Source: Hephaestia caeni (GTDB lineage Bacteria; Pseudomonadota; Alphaproteobacteria; Sphingomonadales; Sphingomonadaceae). Taken from it: a DNA stretch of 64,000 nucleotides. This document shows, piece after piece, positions 44,806-55,055 of this stretch. The translations under genes and the position numbers were made by a program. The notes beneath the pieces were generated by a model. The model did not search any database and was not told the DNA's origin. It saw nothing but the letters and a program-made list of their open reading frames with translations. The DNA lies in contig NZ_QXDC01000004.1 of the NCBI RefSeq assembly GCF_003550065.1, forward strand, positions 248,001 through 312,000. The letters run 5' to 3'. Numbering within the stretch: the stretch's first letter is position 1; each line of letters begins with the position of its first letter.

Positions 44806-46035
44806 ATGAGGATATACATATTTGCGCCGCTACTGCTCGCGATCCCCGGCGTTGCCGTCGCCGACCCGTTGAGCTTCGATGATGCGATCGAACGTGCGCT
44901 CGCCGACGCACCTGGCATTCGCGCAACCGCGCTGGGCGTCGATGCCGCGCGTTCCGCCGCGCGCTCGGCCGATGCCTTGCCCGATCCGAAGCTGGCGCTC
45001 GGCCTCGACAATTTCCCGATCTCCGGCCCGCCGGCGGGGAGCTTCACGCGCGACGAGATGACGATGGCCCGGATCGGCGTGCAGCAGGACATGCCGAACC
45101 TCGCCAAGCGCCATGCCCGGCTTGGCCGGGCGCAGGCCGACATCACCGCAGCCGAGGCCGATGCACTGGTGCGGGCGCGCGACGTGCGGCTCGGCGCCGC
45201 GCTCGCTTGGACAGACCTCGCCTATGCCGGACGCCGGCTGAAGGCGATCGATAACCTGCTGGGGAGCCTGCGACCGCTGCTCGGAACCGCACCCGCCGGT
45301 GTCGCATCGGGCGCGAGCCGCCCCGCCGAGGCGCTGGAGAGCGAGCAGGCACTTGCGGCGCTGGAGGATCGGCGCAGCGAGATCATGGCCGATATCGGCA
45401 GGGCACGCGCCGAACTCAGCCGCTGGACCGGCGATCCCTCACCAGAGGCTGTGGGCGAGTTGCCCAGCTTCGCGGTCGATCCTGTCGCCCTTCGCACCGG
45501 CCTGGAGCAGAATCCAACCCTGACCGCCGCGCTGGCGCGAAGCGGTCAGGCCGATGCCGATGTCAGACTCGCACGCGCCGAAAAGCGGCCCGACTGGAGC
45601 TGGGACGTTGCCTATCAGCGCCGCGATTCGCGCTATGGCGACATGGTCTCGGCGGGCGTGACGATCAGCCTGCCGCTGTTCGCGAGCCGCCGCCAGGACC
45701 CGATGATTGCAGCACGGGCGGCGGAGGCCGGGAAGGCACGCGCCGAACAGGAGGATGCACGCCGCGGTCTTGCCGTCGAACTCGATACCGGCCTTGCCGA
45801 TCATGTCATGCACCATGAACAATGGATGCGGGCCAACGCCACGCTTCTGCCGCTGGCCGAGCAGCAAGTGAGCCTGGAGCGCGCGAGCTATGCCGCCGGG
45901 CGTGCTGGTCTCAAGGACGTGCTCAGAGCGCATGTGGCTCTTGCCGATGTTCGGCTCATGACGCTCGACCGCGAGGCTGCGGTGGCCCGCGACGCCGCCC
46001 GCCTCAACCTCCTGTTCGGGAGTGACGATCAATGA
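44806..46035 (+). CDS. cusC: CusC-type outer membrane efflux protein
   Basis: A 409-residue TolC-family channel. A signal peptide (YIFAPLLLAIPGVAVA) is followed by DPLSFDDAIERALADAPGIRATALGVDAARSAARSADALPDPKLALGLDNFPISGP, the usual start. A second repeat begins near NPTLTAALARSGQADADVRLARAEKRPDWSWDVAYQRRDSRYGDMVSAGVTISLPLF. An AGGAG box lies 9 nt before the ATG. It overlaps cusB by 4 nt. With CusB and CusA it should form the Cu(I)/Ag(I) exporter that spans both membranes. Confidence 0.92.
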   Translation: MRIYIFAPLLLAIPGVAVADPLSFDDAIERALADAPGIRATALGVDAARSAARSADALPDPKLALGLDNFPISGPPAGSFTRDEMTMARIGVQQDMPNLAKRHARLGRAQADITAAEADALVRARDVRLGAALAWTDLAYAGRRLKAIDNLLGSLRPLLGTAPAGVASGASRPAEALESEQALAALEDRRSEIMADIGRARAELSRWTGDPSPEAVGELPSFAVDPVALRTGLEQNPTLTAALARSGQADADVRLARAEKRPDWSWDVAYQRRDSRYGDMVSAGVTISLPLFASRRQDPMIAARAAEAGKARAEQEDARRGLAVELDTGLADHVMHHEQWMRANATLLPLAEQQVSLERASYAAGRAGLKDVLRAHVALADVRLMTLDREAAVARDAARLNLLFGSDDQ

Positions 46036-47522
46036 CTCACACCGCATCACCAAAAGCGCGCCTGGCCGCAGTCGGCGCGCTCATCGCCCTCATCGCCGGC
46101 ATTGGTGGTTACGGCGTTGCGCAGCTAACCGGCAATTCAACCGAGACGCCACCTGCCGCTCAGGACGGGCGCAAGGTGCTTTACTGGTACGACCCGATGG
46201 CGCCCGCCCAGCATTTCGACAGGCCGGGCAAGTCGCCGTTCATGGATATGCAGCTCGTCCCCAAATATGCCGACGAGGCTGGCGGCGAGGCGCCCGGTGT
46301 CCGGATTGATCCCGCGGCCGCGCAAAGCCTCGGCCTACGCACCGTCGCGGTTCGCAGGGGCGAGCTGACAAGCAGTCTTACCGCCACGGGCTCGATCGAC
46401 TTCAACCAGCGCGATGTCGCGATCGTCCAGGCGCGCGCGGCAGGTTTCGTGCAACGGGTTTATGGTCGGGCACCGGGCGACGTGGTCGGCCCGGGCGCGC
46501 CGCTTGCCGACATCCTCGTGCCCGAATGGGCCGGGGCGCAGGCCGAGTATCTTGCCGTGCGTCGCACCGGCAACGCGGCGTTGGCGCAGGCGGCCCGGCA
46601 GCGGCTCGCTTTGCTCGGTATGCCCGCCAGCACGATCGCGTCGGTTGAGCGCGGCGGACGGCCGCATGACGTGATTACCATCTCCACTCCGACGGGAGGT
46701 GTCATCAAAACGCTCGGTGTCCGTGCGGGCATGAGCGTGACGGCCGGCCAGACCCTGGCCGAGATCAACGGCCTTGGCACGGTCTGGCTCAACGCCGCCG
46801 TGCCCGAGGCCGTCGCCGGCCAGCTCAAGATCGGTCAATCGGCCCAAGCGACACTGGCGGCCTTCCCCGGCGAGACGCTCTTCGGGCGGGTGTCGGCGAT
46901 CCTGCCAGAAACGCAAACCGACAGCCGAACACTGACCGTCAGGATCGAGTTGCTCAACAGGGGCGGCCGCCTGCGGCCGGGCATGTTCGCGTCCGTGTCA
47001 TTCGGCGGCGGCGCGCAACCGGCCCTACTCGTGCCGTCCGAGGCCCTGATCCGCACAGGCAAGCGCACGCTTGTCATGCTCGCGCTCGACAAGGGCCGCT
47101 ACCGGCCTGCCGAGGTGCAGACCGGGCGTGAATCCGGCGCGGACACCGAGATCCTCGCAGGCTTGAGCGAAGGCGAGAAGGTTGTCGCGTCGGGCCAGTT
47201 CCTGATCGATTCCGAGGCGAGCCTGTCGGGAGTGGATGCTCGCCCGATCGGTGGCGCCACGCCGACGGTAGCCGCCAAGCCATCATCAACCGAATCTCTC
47301 CATGAGACGACGGGCAAGATTGAGGAGATCACCACCAACACCGTGACGCTCAGCCACGAGCCGGTGCCGGCCATCGGCTGGCCCGCGATGACGATGACTT
47401 TCCAGCTCGGCAACCCTGCACTGGCGCGTGGCTTGAAGAAAGGCGATCGCGTTCGCTTCTCCTTCGATCAGCCGCCGGCCGGCCCGACGGTGCGGCGCAT
47501 GGTGAAGGTGGCGGGTCAATGA
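46032..47522 (+). CDS. cusB: CusB-type adaptor with fused CusF-like domain
   Basis: A 496-residue periplasmic adaptor, about 90 residues longer than ordinary CusB. After one membrane helix ([16 protein letters not shown]) comes a heavy-metal-binding motif [25 protein letters not shown]. Then follow the barrel-sandwich and alpha-hairpin parts, with [29 protein letters not shown] and the lipoyl end. The last 75 residues are a CusF-like metallochaperone domain ([32 protein letters not shown], with the W and Met ligands in WPAMTMTF). The stand-alone cusF downstream has the same core. It overlaps cusC and cusA by 4 nt. Confidence 0.93.
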   Translation: MTHTASPKARLAAVGALIALIAGIGGYGVAQLTGNSTETPPAAQDGRKVLYWYDPMAPAQHFDRPGKSPFMDMQLVPKYADEAGGEAPGVRIDPAAAQSLGLRTVAVRRGELTSSLTATGSIDFNQRDVAIVQARAAGFVQRVYGRAPGDVVGPGAPLADILVPEWAGAQAEYLAVRRTGNAALAQAARQRLALLGMPASTIASVERGGRPHDVITISTPTGGVIKTLGVRAGMSVTAGQTLAEINGLGTVWLNAAVPEAVAGQLKIGQSAQATLAAFPGETLFGRVSAILPETQTDSRTLTVRIELLNRGGRLRPGMFASVSFGGGAQPALLVPSEALIRTGKRTLVMLALDKGRYRPAEVQTGRESGADTEILAGLSEGEKVVASGQFLIDSEASLSGVDARPIGGATPTVAAKPSSTESLHETTGKIEEITTNTVTLSHEPVPAIGWPAMTMTFQLGNPALARGLKKGDRVRFSFDQPPAGPTVRRMVKVAGQ

Positions 47523-50500
47523 TCGCGGCCCTCATCCGCTGGTCGGTCCGCAACCGCTTCTTCGTCCTGCTCGGCGTGCTAGCGTTGGCGGCGGCCGGAC
47601 TGTGGGCGGTGCGCTCGACCGCGATCGACGCGCTGCCGGATCTCTCCGACACGCAGGTCATCATCCGCACGAGCTATCCCGGCCAGGCACCGCAGATCGT
47701 CGAGAACCAGGTCACTTATCCGCTCACCACCACGATGCTGTCCGTGCCCGGCGCGAAGACGGTGCGCGGCTATTCCTTCTTCGGCGACAGCTTCGTCTAT
47801 GTGATCTTCGAGGACGGCACCGACCTATATTGGGCGCGCAGCCGCGTGCTCGAATATCTCAATCAGGTGCAAGGCCGATTGCCGGAAACCGCCCGCAGCG
47901 CGCTCGGCCCGGATGCAACCGGGGTCGGCTGGGTCTATGAATATGCGCTGGTCGATCGCAGCGGTCGGCACGATCTGTCGCAGCTTCGATCCTTGCAGGA
48001 CTGGTTCCTCCGCTACGAGCTGAAGACCGTGACCGGCGTCGCCGAGGTCGCGAGCATCGGCGGGATGGTGAAGCAGTATCAGGTCGTGCTCGATCCCGTG
48101 AAGCTCACCGCCTACGGTATTACCCACCAACAGGCCGTCGAGGCGATCCGCAACGCCAATCAGGAAGTCGGCGGATCGGTGCTGGAGCTGGCTGAGGCCG
48201 AATATATGGTTCGGGCGTCAGGCTATCTGAAGACGCTCGACGACTTCCGCGCCATTCCGCTCCGTACCGCAGCGGGCGGTGTGCCGGTGACGCTTGGCGA
48301 GGTCGCCACGATCCAGATCGGCCCCGAGATGCGGCGCGGCATCGCCGAGCTGAACGGCGAAGGCGAAGTGGCGGGCGGCGTGGCTATCCTGCGCTCGGGG
48401 AAGAACGCCCGCGAGACGATCGCGGCGGTCAAGGACAAGATCGCCACCTTGAAAGCGAGCCTGCCGCCCGGCGTCGAGATCGTCACCACCTATGATCGCT
48501 CCCAGCTCATCGACCGTGCAGTGGAGAATTTGACGCACAAGCTGATCGAGGAGTTCATCGTCGTAGCATTGGTCTGCGCATTGTTCCTCTGGCACGTTCG
48601 CTCGGCGCTGGTCGCGATCCTGACCTTGCCACTGGGCGTGCTCGCGGCGTTCGTCGTCATGCGGTTCCAGGGGGTTAATGCCAACATCATGTCGCTCGGC
48701 GGCATCGCCATCGCCATCGGCGCGATGGTCGACGCGGCGGTGGTGATGATCGAGAACGCGCACAAGAAGATCGAGCGCTGGGAGCATGATCATCCCGGCG
48801 AGACGCTGGCTGGCGAGACACGCTGGACGGTCATCACCGACGCCGCCGCCGAAGTTGGCCCGGCCCTGTTCTTCAGCCTCGTCATCATCACGCTCTCCTT
48901 CATCCCCGTGTTCACGCTGGAAGCGCAGGAGGGCCGGTTGTTCGCGCCGCTCGCCTTCACAAAGACCTATGCGATGGCGGGCGCGGCGATCCTGTCGGTG
49001 ACTTTGGTGCCGGTGCTGATGGGCTGGCTGATCCGCGGCCGTATCCCGGCCGAGCAGGCAAATCCGATCAACCGCGCGCTCACCGCCCTCTATCGTCCCG
49101 CGCTCGATTGGACGATGCGGCGGCCAAAGACGGTGCTGCTGATCGCCGCTTTAGTCTTCACTACCACCGCCTTTCCGCTGTCGCGATTGGGGGGCGAATT
49201 CATGCCTAATCTTGACGAAGGCGACCTGCTCTACATGCCGTCGGCATTGCCGGGCCTCTCAGCGGCGAAGGCGTCCGAGCTGCTCCAGCAGACCGACCGG
49301 CTCATCAAGACCGTACCCGAGGTACAGAGCGTGTTCGGCAAGGCCGGCCGCGCGGAGAGCGCGACCGATCCGGCACCGCTGGAGATGTTCGAGACCACCA
49401 TCCAGTTCAAGCCCCGCGACCAGTGGCGACCGGGCATGACCCCCGACAGGCTCGTCGAGGAGTTGGACCGCACGGTAAAGCTGCCCGGCCTCGTCAATGT
49501 CTGGGTGCCGCCGATCCGCAACCGCATCGATATGCTCGCGACCGGGATCAAGAGCCCGATCGGGGTCAAGGTCTCGGGCGCCGATCTCGCCCAGCTCGAC
49601 CGCATCGCCCATGATGTCGAGACAGCGGCAAAAACGGTGCCGGGCGTCAGCTCGGCGCTGGCCGAGCGGCTGACCGGCGGACGCTATGTCGACGTCGACA
49701 TCGATCGTGCAGTCGCTGCGCGTTACGGGCTCAACATCGCCGACGTGCAGGCGATCGTCTCGGGTGCGATCGGTGGCGAGACCATCGGCGAGACGGTTGA
49801 GGGCCTGGCGCGCTATCCGATCAGCGTGCGCTATCCGCGCGAGCTGCGCGACAGTCTCGAAGGGCTGCGCGCGCTACCGGTACTTACCCCTTCGGGCCAG
49901 CAGATCACTCTCGGCACTGTGGCGAACGTCTCGATCACCGAAGGGCCGCCGATGCTCAAGACCGAGAACGCCCGGCCCTCGACCTGGGTCTATGTCGATG
50001 TGCGCGACCGTGATTTGGCATCGGTCGTCGGCGATCTTCAGCGCGCCGTGGCGAAACAGGTGAGGCTCTCGCCGGGCGTCAGCATCGCTTACTCCGGCCA
50101 GTTCGAGTACCTCGAACGCGCGGTTGCCAAGCTGAAGCTGGTCGTTCCCGCGACACTGCTGATCATTTTCGTGCTGCTGTACTTGATCTTCCGGCGCTTC
50201 GATGAGGCGGCGTTGATCATGGGCACGCTGCCGTTCGCGCTGACCGGCGGCATCTGGACGCTTTGGCTGCTCGGCTTCAATCAATCGGTCGCGACCGGGG
50301 TTGGGTTCATCGCGCTCGCCGGGGTCTCAGCCGAGTTCGGCGTGGTGATGCTGATCTACCTCAAGCACGCCTATGAAGATCGCGGCCCGGACCCGGATGC
50401 GGCTCAGGTCGAAACAGCGGTGCGCGAGGGTGCGCTTCTGCGGGTCCGGCCCAAGGCGATGACGGTGGCGGTCATCCTTGCCGGCCTGCTGCCGATCCTC

Positions 50501-50656
50501 TTCGGATCGGGCGCGGGCTCGGAAGTGATGAGCCGGATCGCTGCCCCGATGATCGGCGGCATGCTGACCGCGCCGCTGCTCTCGATGTTCGTCCTTCCCG
50601 CCGCCTATCTGCTGCTGCGCCGGCCGAAGACCAAACCCATCCACCAGCCCGTTTAA
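47519..50656 (+). CDS. cusA: CusA-type Cu(I)/Ag(I) RND pump
   Basis: A 1045-residue RND pump. The start is [60 protein letters not shown], typical of CusA. The signature [22 protein letters not shown] near residue 400 is the HME4 (monovalent Cu/Ag) form, with the CusA-specific tail, unlike the HME1 signatures of the two CzcA pumps here. The Met residues for metal relay should lie in the porter domain. It overlaps cusB by 4 nt. cusF follows by 17 nt with AAGGAGA in the gap. Confidence 0.95.
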   Translation: MIAALIRWSVRNRFFVLLGVLALAAAGLWAVRSTAIDALPDLSDTQVIIRTSYPGQAPQIVENQVTYPLTTTMLSVPGAKTVRGYSFFGDSFVYVIFEDGTDLYWARSRVLEYLNQVQGRLPETARSALGPDATGVGWVYEYALVDRSGRHDLSQLRSLQDWFLRYELKTVTGVAEVASIGGMVKQYQVVLDPVKLTAYGITHQQAVEAIRNANQEVGGSVLELAEAEYMVRASGYLKTLDDFRAIPLRTAAGGVPVTLGEVATIQIGPEMRRGIAELNGEGEVAGGVAILRSGKNARETIAAVKDKIATLKASLPPGVEIVTTYDRSQLIDRAVENLTHKLIEEFIVVALVCALFLWHVRSALVAILTLPLGVLAAFVVMRFQGVNANIMSLGGIAIAIGAMVDAAVVMIENAHKKIERWEHDHPGETLAGETRWTVITDAAAEVGPALFFSLVIITLSFIPVFTLEAQEGRLFAPLAFTKTYAMAGAAILSVTLVPVLMGWLIRGRIPAEQANPINRALTALYRPALDWTMRRPKTVLLIAALVFTTTAFPLSRLGGEFMPNLDEGDLLYMPSALPGLSAAKASELLQQTDRLIKTVPEVQSVFGKAGRAESATDPAPLEMFETTIQFKPRDQWRPGMTPDRLVEELDRTVKLPGLVNVWVPPIRNRIDMLATGIKSPIGVKVSGADLAQLDRIAHDVETAAKTVPGVSSALAERLTGGRYVDVDIDRAVAARYGLNIADVQAIVSGAIGGETIGETVEGLARYPISVRYPRELRDSLEGLRALPVLTPSGQQITLGTVANVSITEGPPMLKTENARPSTWVYVDVRDRDLASVVGDLQRAVAKQVRLSPGVSIAYSGQFEYLERAVAKLKLVVPATLLIIFVLLYLIFRRFDEAALIMGTLPFALTGGIWTLWLLGFNQSVATGVGFIALAGVSAEFGVVMLIYLKHAYEDRGPDPDAAQVETAVREGALLRVRPKAMTVAVILAGLLPILFGSGAGSEVMSRIAAPMIGGMLTAPLLSMFVLPAAYLLLRRPKTKPIHQPV

Positions 50657-50673
50657 CCTGCAAGGAGAAGACC

Positions 50674-51054
50674 ATGAAGTCTGTGCAATTGGCTATTGCC
50701 CTGGGACTCACCACCCTGACCGCCGCTTGCGGCCAGAAGGCCGAATCGCCGCCGTCACCGGAGGCGAACCAGTCATCCGCCATGAATGAGAGCGCAGCCA
50801 GCATGGGCAACATGGCGATGCCCACTGAGGCGAAAACCGCCAAGGGCAGCGGCACCGTGACCGCGATCGATAAGGCAGCGGGCAAGATCACGCTCGAGCA
50901 TCAGGCTATTCCCGAAGCCGGCTGGCCGGCGATGACGATGGCGTTTGATGCCAAGCCTGCCGTCATCGACGGCGTCACGGTCGGCGACAAGGTGACGTTC
51001 GATCTGGCGCTCAAGGACGGCGGTGGCGAGGTGACGACGATCAGCAAGCAATAG
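50674..51054 (+). CDS. cusF: CusF-type periplasmic Cu/Ag chaperone
   Basis: A 126-residue protein. A lipoprotein-like signal (AIALGLTTLTAACGQ) is followed by a Met-rich linker (NESAASMGNMAMPTE) and the CusF OB fold: GSGTVTAIDKAAGKITLEHQAIPEAGWPAMTMAFDAKPAVIDGVTVGDKVTFDLALKDGGGEVTTI. The Cu(I)-binding set (His, Trp, Met, Met) lies in EHQ...WPAMTM. It hands metal to CusB/CusA. It ends 14 nt inside the convergent merR gene. The CusB C-terminal domain repeats this fold. Confidence 0.93.
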   Translation: MKSVQLAIALGLTTLTAACGQKAESPPSPEANQSSAMNESAASMGNMAMPTEAKTAKGSGTVTAIDKAAGKITLEHQAIPEAGWPAMTMAFDAKPAVIDGVTVGDKVTFDLALKDGGGEVTTISKQ

Positions 51055-51457
51055 GATCGGCCGGCCCCAGTGCTTCGATGATGCGGCACTGGGCGACGGT
51101 CCCGCCATCGCAGGACAAGATGACCGCGCTCAGCTCGCGCCTAAGCGCGGTCAAGCCGGCAATCTTGCGATCGACCTCGCGCAGATGCTCGGTCGCGATC
51201 CGATCGACCGTCGCGCAATCGCGCGTGCGATCATCGGACAGGTCAAGCAAGGCGCGAACCTGCTCGATCGGGAAGCCGAGATCGCGCGCGCGTCGGATGA
51301 AGGACAGCCGTGCTAGGTCGCCGGGCAAGTAGGCCCGGTAATTACCACCCGTGCGTGCAGGCGGCGCTATCAGCCCGACCTTCTCATACCAGCGAATCGT
51401 CTCGACCTTAGTGCCCGTTGCTTCCGCGAGCTTTCCGATCGTCAGTTTCTCGACCAC
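51041..51457 (-). CDS. MerR-family metal-responsive activator
   Basis: A 138-residue regulator. The winged helix is LTIGKLAEATGTKVETIRWYEKVGLIAPPARTGGNYRAY. Numbered from the GTG start, the metal ligands are Cys81, Cys116 and Cys124. A Cys at the first position is found in the Zn/Cd/Pb/Hg-sensing group (ZntR, PbrR, MerR) and is Ser in CueR. The C-terminal loop, SCDGGTVAQCRIIEALG, has CX7C spacing. The GTG at 51457 is preferred to the ATG at 51502, because the latter would put the MerR operator inside the gene. It is divergent from the CDF-czc operon, which it should activate. Confidence 0.85.
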   Translation of the reverse strand: MVEKLTIGKLAEATGTKVETIRWYEKVGLIAPPARTGGNYRAYLPGDLARLSFIRRARDLGFPIEQVRALLDLSDDRTRDCATVDRIATEHLREVDRKIAGLTALRRELSAVILSCDGGTVAQCRIIEALGPADPIAC

Positions 51458-51462
51458 GGCCC

Positions 51463-51495
51463 TTGACCCTCTAGCGACTACAGGGTGCATATAGG
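51463..51495 (+). promoter_or_regulatory. MerR-type promoter with elongated spacer
   Basis: TTGACC (51463-51468) is the -35 box and CATATA (51488-51493) or TATAGG (51490-51495) the -10. The spacer is 19-21 nt, longer than the normal 17, as in MerR-controlled promoters. ACCCT (51466-51470) and AGGGT (51482-51486) form the flanking inverted repeat, with imperfect extension inward. It faces the CDF gene whose start is at 51527. Confidence 0.7.
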
Positions 51496-51526
51496 CTGTC
51501 ATGTTGATTCGGTCGAGGTGACGATC

Positions 51527-52186
51527 ATGGCCTGCACGAGCTGCCCATCGGACAAGGGCGGCACTCTCAACGACCCCAAGTGGCGGCGCGCGCTATGGAT
51601 CGCGCTGGCGGTCAACGGGAGCATGTTCGCAATCGAGATGGTGGCGGGCATCGCCGGCGGATCGAAGGCGCTGCAAGCCGACGCGCTCGACTTTTTCGGT
51701 GATGCCGCCAACTACGCGATTAGCTTGGGCGTCGCTGGCATGGCGCTCGCATGGCGTGCGCGGGCCGCGTTGCTCAAGGGCGCGACGCTTGCCGTGCTCG
51801 GGCTCTACGTGCTTCTCGCCACAGCTTGGGGGATGTTGCACGGTGCCGCACCCCAGTCCGAAATCATGGGCGTGATCGGCGTCGCGGCACTGCTCGCGAA
51901 CGGCGGGGTAGCGTTGATGCTTTACCGATTCCGAACGGGCGACGCGAACATGCGCTCGGTCTGGATTTGCTCGCGCAACGATGCGATCGGCAACGTCGCC
52001 GTTGTGCTTGCAGCGGCGGGCGTGTTCGGGACCGGCACGGCATGGCCCGACCTGATCGTGGCGGCGTTGATGGCATTTCTCGGATTGTGGGGCGGGTTTC
52101 AAATCATCGCTCAGGCCCGCGCGGAACTCCGCGCGACCGGCACGCCGCGGACGTCTGCCCTACAACCGTTACAGCAAAGTCGATAG
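51527..52186 (+). CDS. Small cation diffusion facilitator with Cys-rich N-terminus
   Basis: A 219-residue inner-membrane protein. The N-terminus MACTSCPSDKGGTLNDP has two Cys residues. The membrane helices follow, with KALQADALDFFGDAANYAISLG (DxxxD site) and CSRNDAIGNVAVVLAAAGVFG (NDxxxN). It lacks the cytoplasmic regulatory domain of full CDF proteins and is therefore short. The ATG at 51527 has GAGG upstream; the frame back to 51485 is promoter. It is the first gene of the MerR-controlled operon. Zn, Cd or Pb are likely substrates, judged from the MerR ligands and not from the protein itself. Confidence 0.85.
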   Translation: MACTSCPSDKGGTLNDPKWRRALWIALAVNGSMFAIEMVAGIAGGSKALQADALDFFGDAANYAISLGVAGMALAWRARAALLKGATLAVLGLYVLLATAWGMLHGAAPQSEIMGVIGVAALLANGGVALMLYRFRTGDANMRSVWICSRNDAIGNVAVVLAAAGVFGTGTAWPDLIVAALMAFLGLWGGFQIIAQARAELRATGTPRTSALQPLQQSR

Positions 52187-52203
52187 CTGCTAGGAGGCTC
52201 GCG

Positions 52204-52539
52204 ATGCACCGATTGTCCGCCCTGTTCCTCTGCCTGATGCTCGCCCTATCATTGGGGCTGGGATCGGCCGCGCGCGCCACGGAAGGCGACGCGTGCATTG
52301 AGGTCACGGCGGCGGCGGAGCTGGGACATGTTGCCGACGATGCCGATCAGGTTCCGGCGGACAGCGAAAAGGGCTACCCGCACCATCACGCGGGTTGCCA
52401 CGGCCACTGTGTCGGATTGCCGATGACGACGGAGTCCGCTGCTTCTCATGCCGCGGCGAGCATGCCCCGTGAAGGCTTCGATGAAAGCCCCTTGGCGTGC
52501 GGCTTGGCTCACCCCGCGCTCCGACCACCAATAGCCTGA
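52204..52539 (+). CDS. CzcI-like His-rich periplasmic protein (copy 2)
   Basis: A 111-residue exported protein. The signal LFLCLMLALSLGLGSAARA is followed by TEGDACIEVTAAAELGHVADDADQVPADSEKGYPHHHAGCHGHCVGLP, a conserved motif of CzcI-like proteins, with three consecutive His, a CHGHC cluster and Asp/Glu-rich flanks. It is unrelated in sequence to the CzcI-like protein of the first czc operon except in character. AGGAGG lies 6 nt before the ATG. It should bind or sense metal in the periplasm. Confidence 0.8.
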   Translation: MHRLSALFLCLMLALSLGLGSAARATEGDACIEVTAAAELGHVADDADQVPADSEKGYPHHHAGCHGHCVGLPMTTESAASHAAASMPREGFDESPLACGLAHPALRPPIA

Positions 52540-52603
52540 CCGAGTCCTAGCACCCGCCGACATCACCGCGCGGGGTTCGAGGTTCGTCAGGAGTATTCCA
52601 CCC

Positions 52604-53863
52604 ATGCATCGTATCATTGCGGCCTTTTTGGCCGCTGCGTCGTGCGCGTCGCTCGCGCAGGCGCAGACGGCACCCATTGCCAGTCCGGTCGCGCAGCTCA
52701 CTTTGGAGCGCGCACTGGAGCTGGCGGGGGCCGTCGCCCCATCCATAGAGGCCGCATCCGCCAGCGTGCGTGCGGCCGAGGCGGCGCGTACCGTCGCCGG
52801 CTATCGGCCGAACCCCACGATCGTTGCCGAAACCGAGAATGTCGTCGGCTCCGGTCAGTATCGGGGCTTACGCAGCGCCGAGACGACGGCCGGCCTAGAG
52901 CTCCCGATTGAACTCGGGGGCAAGCGCTCCGCCCGCGTGGCAGTCGCTGACGCAGTGAGCGACCGCGCCCGGATCGGCGCGGCGCTGGCGACGGCCGATC
53001 TACGACTTGCGATCACCCAAGCCTATATCGAGGCGGTCGCGGCCGAGCGGCGCGTTGTAACGGCGCGCGAGCAGGCCGAAATTGCCCGCGAGGCGTTACG
53101 CGCTGCGACGGTTCGCGTGCGGGCGGGCCGAGCCTCCCCAATCGAGCAGCAGCGCGCGGACGTGCTCCGCATCAATGCGGAAGCCACGGAGGAACGCGCC
53201 GAGCGGCTGACGATTGTCGCGCGCGACAATCTCGCGCGCCGCATCGGTCAGCCTGTATCGGGACCCCTCGACCTCGCATGGTTCGACCGGGTGGAGGGCT
53301 ATGGCCCGGCGCTTCGCGTTGCGCCTGCTGGTACGCTCGCACTTGCCGCGGCGCAGGCCGACGTGGCGACTGCTACCGCCCAGGTGCGGCTCGCTCGCGC
53401 GCAGCGCGTCCCCGACGTGACGGTAAGCGCGAGCGCGCGCCGGCTGGAGGAGACCAACGACGTTGCCGCGGTATTTGGGGTCTCCGTGCCGTTCCCCGTG
53501 TTCAATCGGGGGGGCGCGGCCGTGACCCAGGCGAATGCCGAGCGCGACCAGGCCGAGGCGTTGCGCCGCGCGGCCGAGCTGGACACGGCGCAGGCGCTCG
53601 CGAACGCCGAGGCCGAAGTAGCGAACGCCGCCACGACCGCCCGCGCCGCAAGCGGCCCCGCGCTGGCGGCGGCGCAGGAGGCCGCGCGTATCGCGCGCAT
53701 CGGCTATCGCGAGGGCAAGTTCGGCCAGCTCGACCTACTCGATGCTGAGCGCACGCTTTCCGAAACCCGCACGGCCGCGATCGACGCGCTCGCCGCCTAC
53801 CGCGACGCCCAGGCTCATCGGAACCGTCTAGCGACGGCCGCGCCCGACCTTTCGAGGAACTGA
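52604..53863 (+). CDS. czcC: CzcC-type outer membrane efflux protein (copy 2)
   Basis: A 419-residue TolC-family channel. The signal peptide IIAAFLAAASCASLAQA leads to LTLERALELAGAVAPSIEAASASVRAAEAARTVAGYRPNPTIVAETENVVGSGQYRGLRSAETTAGLELPIELGGKRSARV, and the second half has AARRLEETNDVAAVFGVSVPFPVFNRGGAAVTQANAERDQAEALRRAAE-like sequence. AGGAG precedes the ATG. It follows the czcI-like gene by 64 nt and precedes czcB by 4 nt. Confidence 0.94.
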   Translation: MHRIIAAFLAAASCASLAQAQTAPIASPVAQLTLERALELAGAVAPSIEAASASVRAAEAARTVAGYRPNPTIVAETENVVGSGQYRGLRSAETTAGLELPIELGGKRSARVAVADAVSDRARIGAALATADLRLAITQAYIEAVAAERRVVTAREQAEIAREALRAATVRVRAGRASPIEQQRADVLRINAEATEERAERLTIVARDNLARRIGQPVSGPLDLAWFDRVEGYGPALRVAPAGTLALAAAQADVATATAQVRLARAQRVPDVTVSASARRLEETNDVAAVFGVSVPFPVFNRGGAAVTQANAERDQAEALRRAAELDTAQALANAEAEVANAATTARAASGPALAAAQEAARIARIGYREGKFGQLDLLDAERTLSETRTAAIDALAAYRDAQAHRNRLATAAPDLSRN

Positions 53864-53867
53864 TTCC

Positions 53868-55052
53868 ATGATGACCACTGCCAAGCGGGCGACATTGCCC
53901 GTCACCCTAGCCCTGTTGCTTACCGCGTGCGGCGGGGGCCAGGAGACCGGCAACGAGATTGCCGCCAACACAACCGAGGAAGTCGGCCACAACGAAGCAG
54001 AGGGCGCGCATGAGGGCGAGGCGGCGGCTCCCGAGGGTACGATCACGTTGACCTCCCGACAGATCGTCGCGGCCGGCATCCAGATCGAGCGGCCGAGCGT
54101 GGCGGGCGGCGGCGGGGTGCTGACGCTCCCCGCGACGATAGAGGGCGACCCGCAGGGGACGCAGGCCGTATCCGCCGCCATTGGCGGGCGGATCGTGTCG
54201 CTCACCCGCAACCTTGGACAGTCGATCGGCCGCGGTCAGACACTCGCCATCATCGAGAGCCGCGAGGCGGCATCCTTGAAGGCCGAAGTGGAGGCGGCGC
54301 GCGCGCGATCGGCGCTCGCGCAGTCCAACCTTCGCCGCGAGCAGCGACTGTTCGCCGAGCGCGTCTCCCCCGAGCAGGATCTGATCGCGGCGCGCACGGC
54401 CGCCACCGAGGCGAACATCGCGCTCCGTCTCGCGCAGCAGCAGGTAGCGGCGGCGGGCGGCGGCGGCGGCGCGCTCAATCGCATCGGCATCGCGTCGCCG
54501 ATCGGCGGCCAGGTGATCGCGCGCCGCGTCGTGCTGGGGCAGACGGTCGCGGCCGACGCCGAGCTGTTCCGGGTCGCGAACCTGTCCCAGGTGGCGGTGA
54601 CGGTCTCCCTATCCCCCGCCGATGCCGGCCTGGTCCGGCCGGGATCGCCAGTAGCGATCACCGCCGGGGGGCGTCGCTCGACCGCCCGCGTCAGCTTCGT
54701 ATCGCCGGTGCTGGACGAAACCACGCGCCAGGTGCCCGTCATCGCGTTAGTCGACAACCGCGCAGGCCAATGGCGCGTCGGCGAGCCGGTTACGGCCGCG
54801 ATCCAACTCCCCGGTGCCGGCAGCGGCACCGTGACCGTGCCGGCCGCGGCCGTGCAGTCGATCGAGAACCGATCGGTGGTCTTCGTGCGGACGCCCACGG
54901 GCTTCAAGGCGACCCCCGTCGTGGTCGGGCAGGCCAGCGGATCGAATGTCGTCATCACGTCCGGACTGACCGGCCGCGAGGAGATCGCAGGCACGGGCAC
55001 CTTCACCCTCAAGGCCGAACTCGGAAAAGGTGAAGCGGAGCACGAGGACTAA
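53868..55052 (+). CDS. czcB: CzcB-type membrane fusion protein (copy 2)
   Basis: A 394-residue periplasmic adaptor with a lipobox (LLLTACGGG) and then a Gly/Glu/His-rich linker (NTTEEVGHNEAEGAHEGEAAAPEG). The core has GTITLTSRQIVAAGIQIERPSVAGG, GGRIVSLTRNLGQSIGRGQTLAIIESREAASLKAEVEAARARSALAQSNLRREQRLF, and the barrel part ending in VIASGLTGREEIAGTGTFTLKAELGKGEAEHED-like sequence. GAGGAA precedes the ATG pair at 53868/53871. It ends 3 nt before czcA. It is shorter than copy 1 and lacks its N-terminal GPHRGRML domain. Confidence 0.94.
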   Translation: MMTTAKRATLPVTLALLLTACGGGQETGNEIAANTTEEVGHNEAEGAHEGEAAAPEGTITLTSRQIVAAGIQIERPSVAGGGGVLTLPATIEGDPQGTQAVSAAIGGRIVSLTRNLGQSIGRGQTLAIIESREAASLKAEVEAARARSALAQSNLRREQRLFAERVSPEQDLIAARTAATEANIALRLAQQQVAAAGGGGGALNRIGIASPIGGQVIARRVVLGQTVAADAELFRVANLSQVAVTVSLSPADAGLVRPGSPVAITAGGRRSTARVSFVSPVLDETTRQVPVIALVDNRAGQWRVGEPVTAAIQLPGAGSGTVTVPAAAVQSIENRSVVFVRTPTGFKATPVVVGQASGSNVVITSGLTGREEIAGTGTFTLKAELGKGEAEHED

Positions 55053-55055
55053 GCC

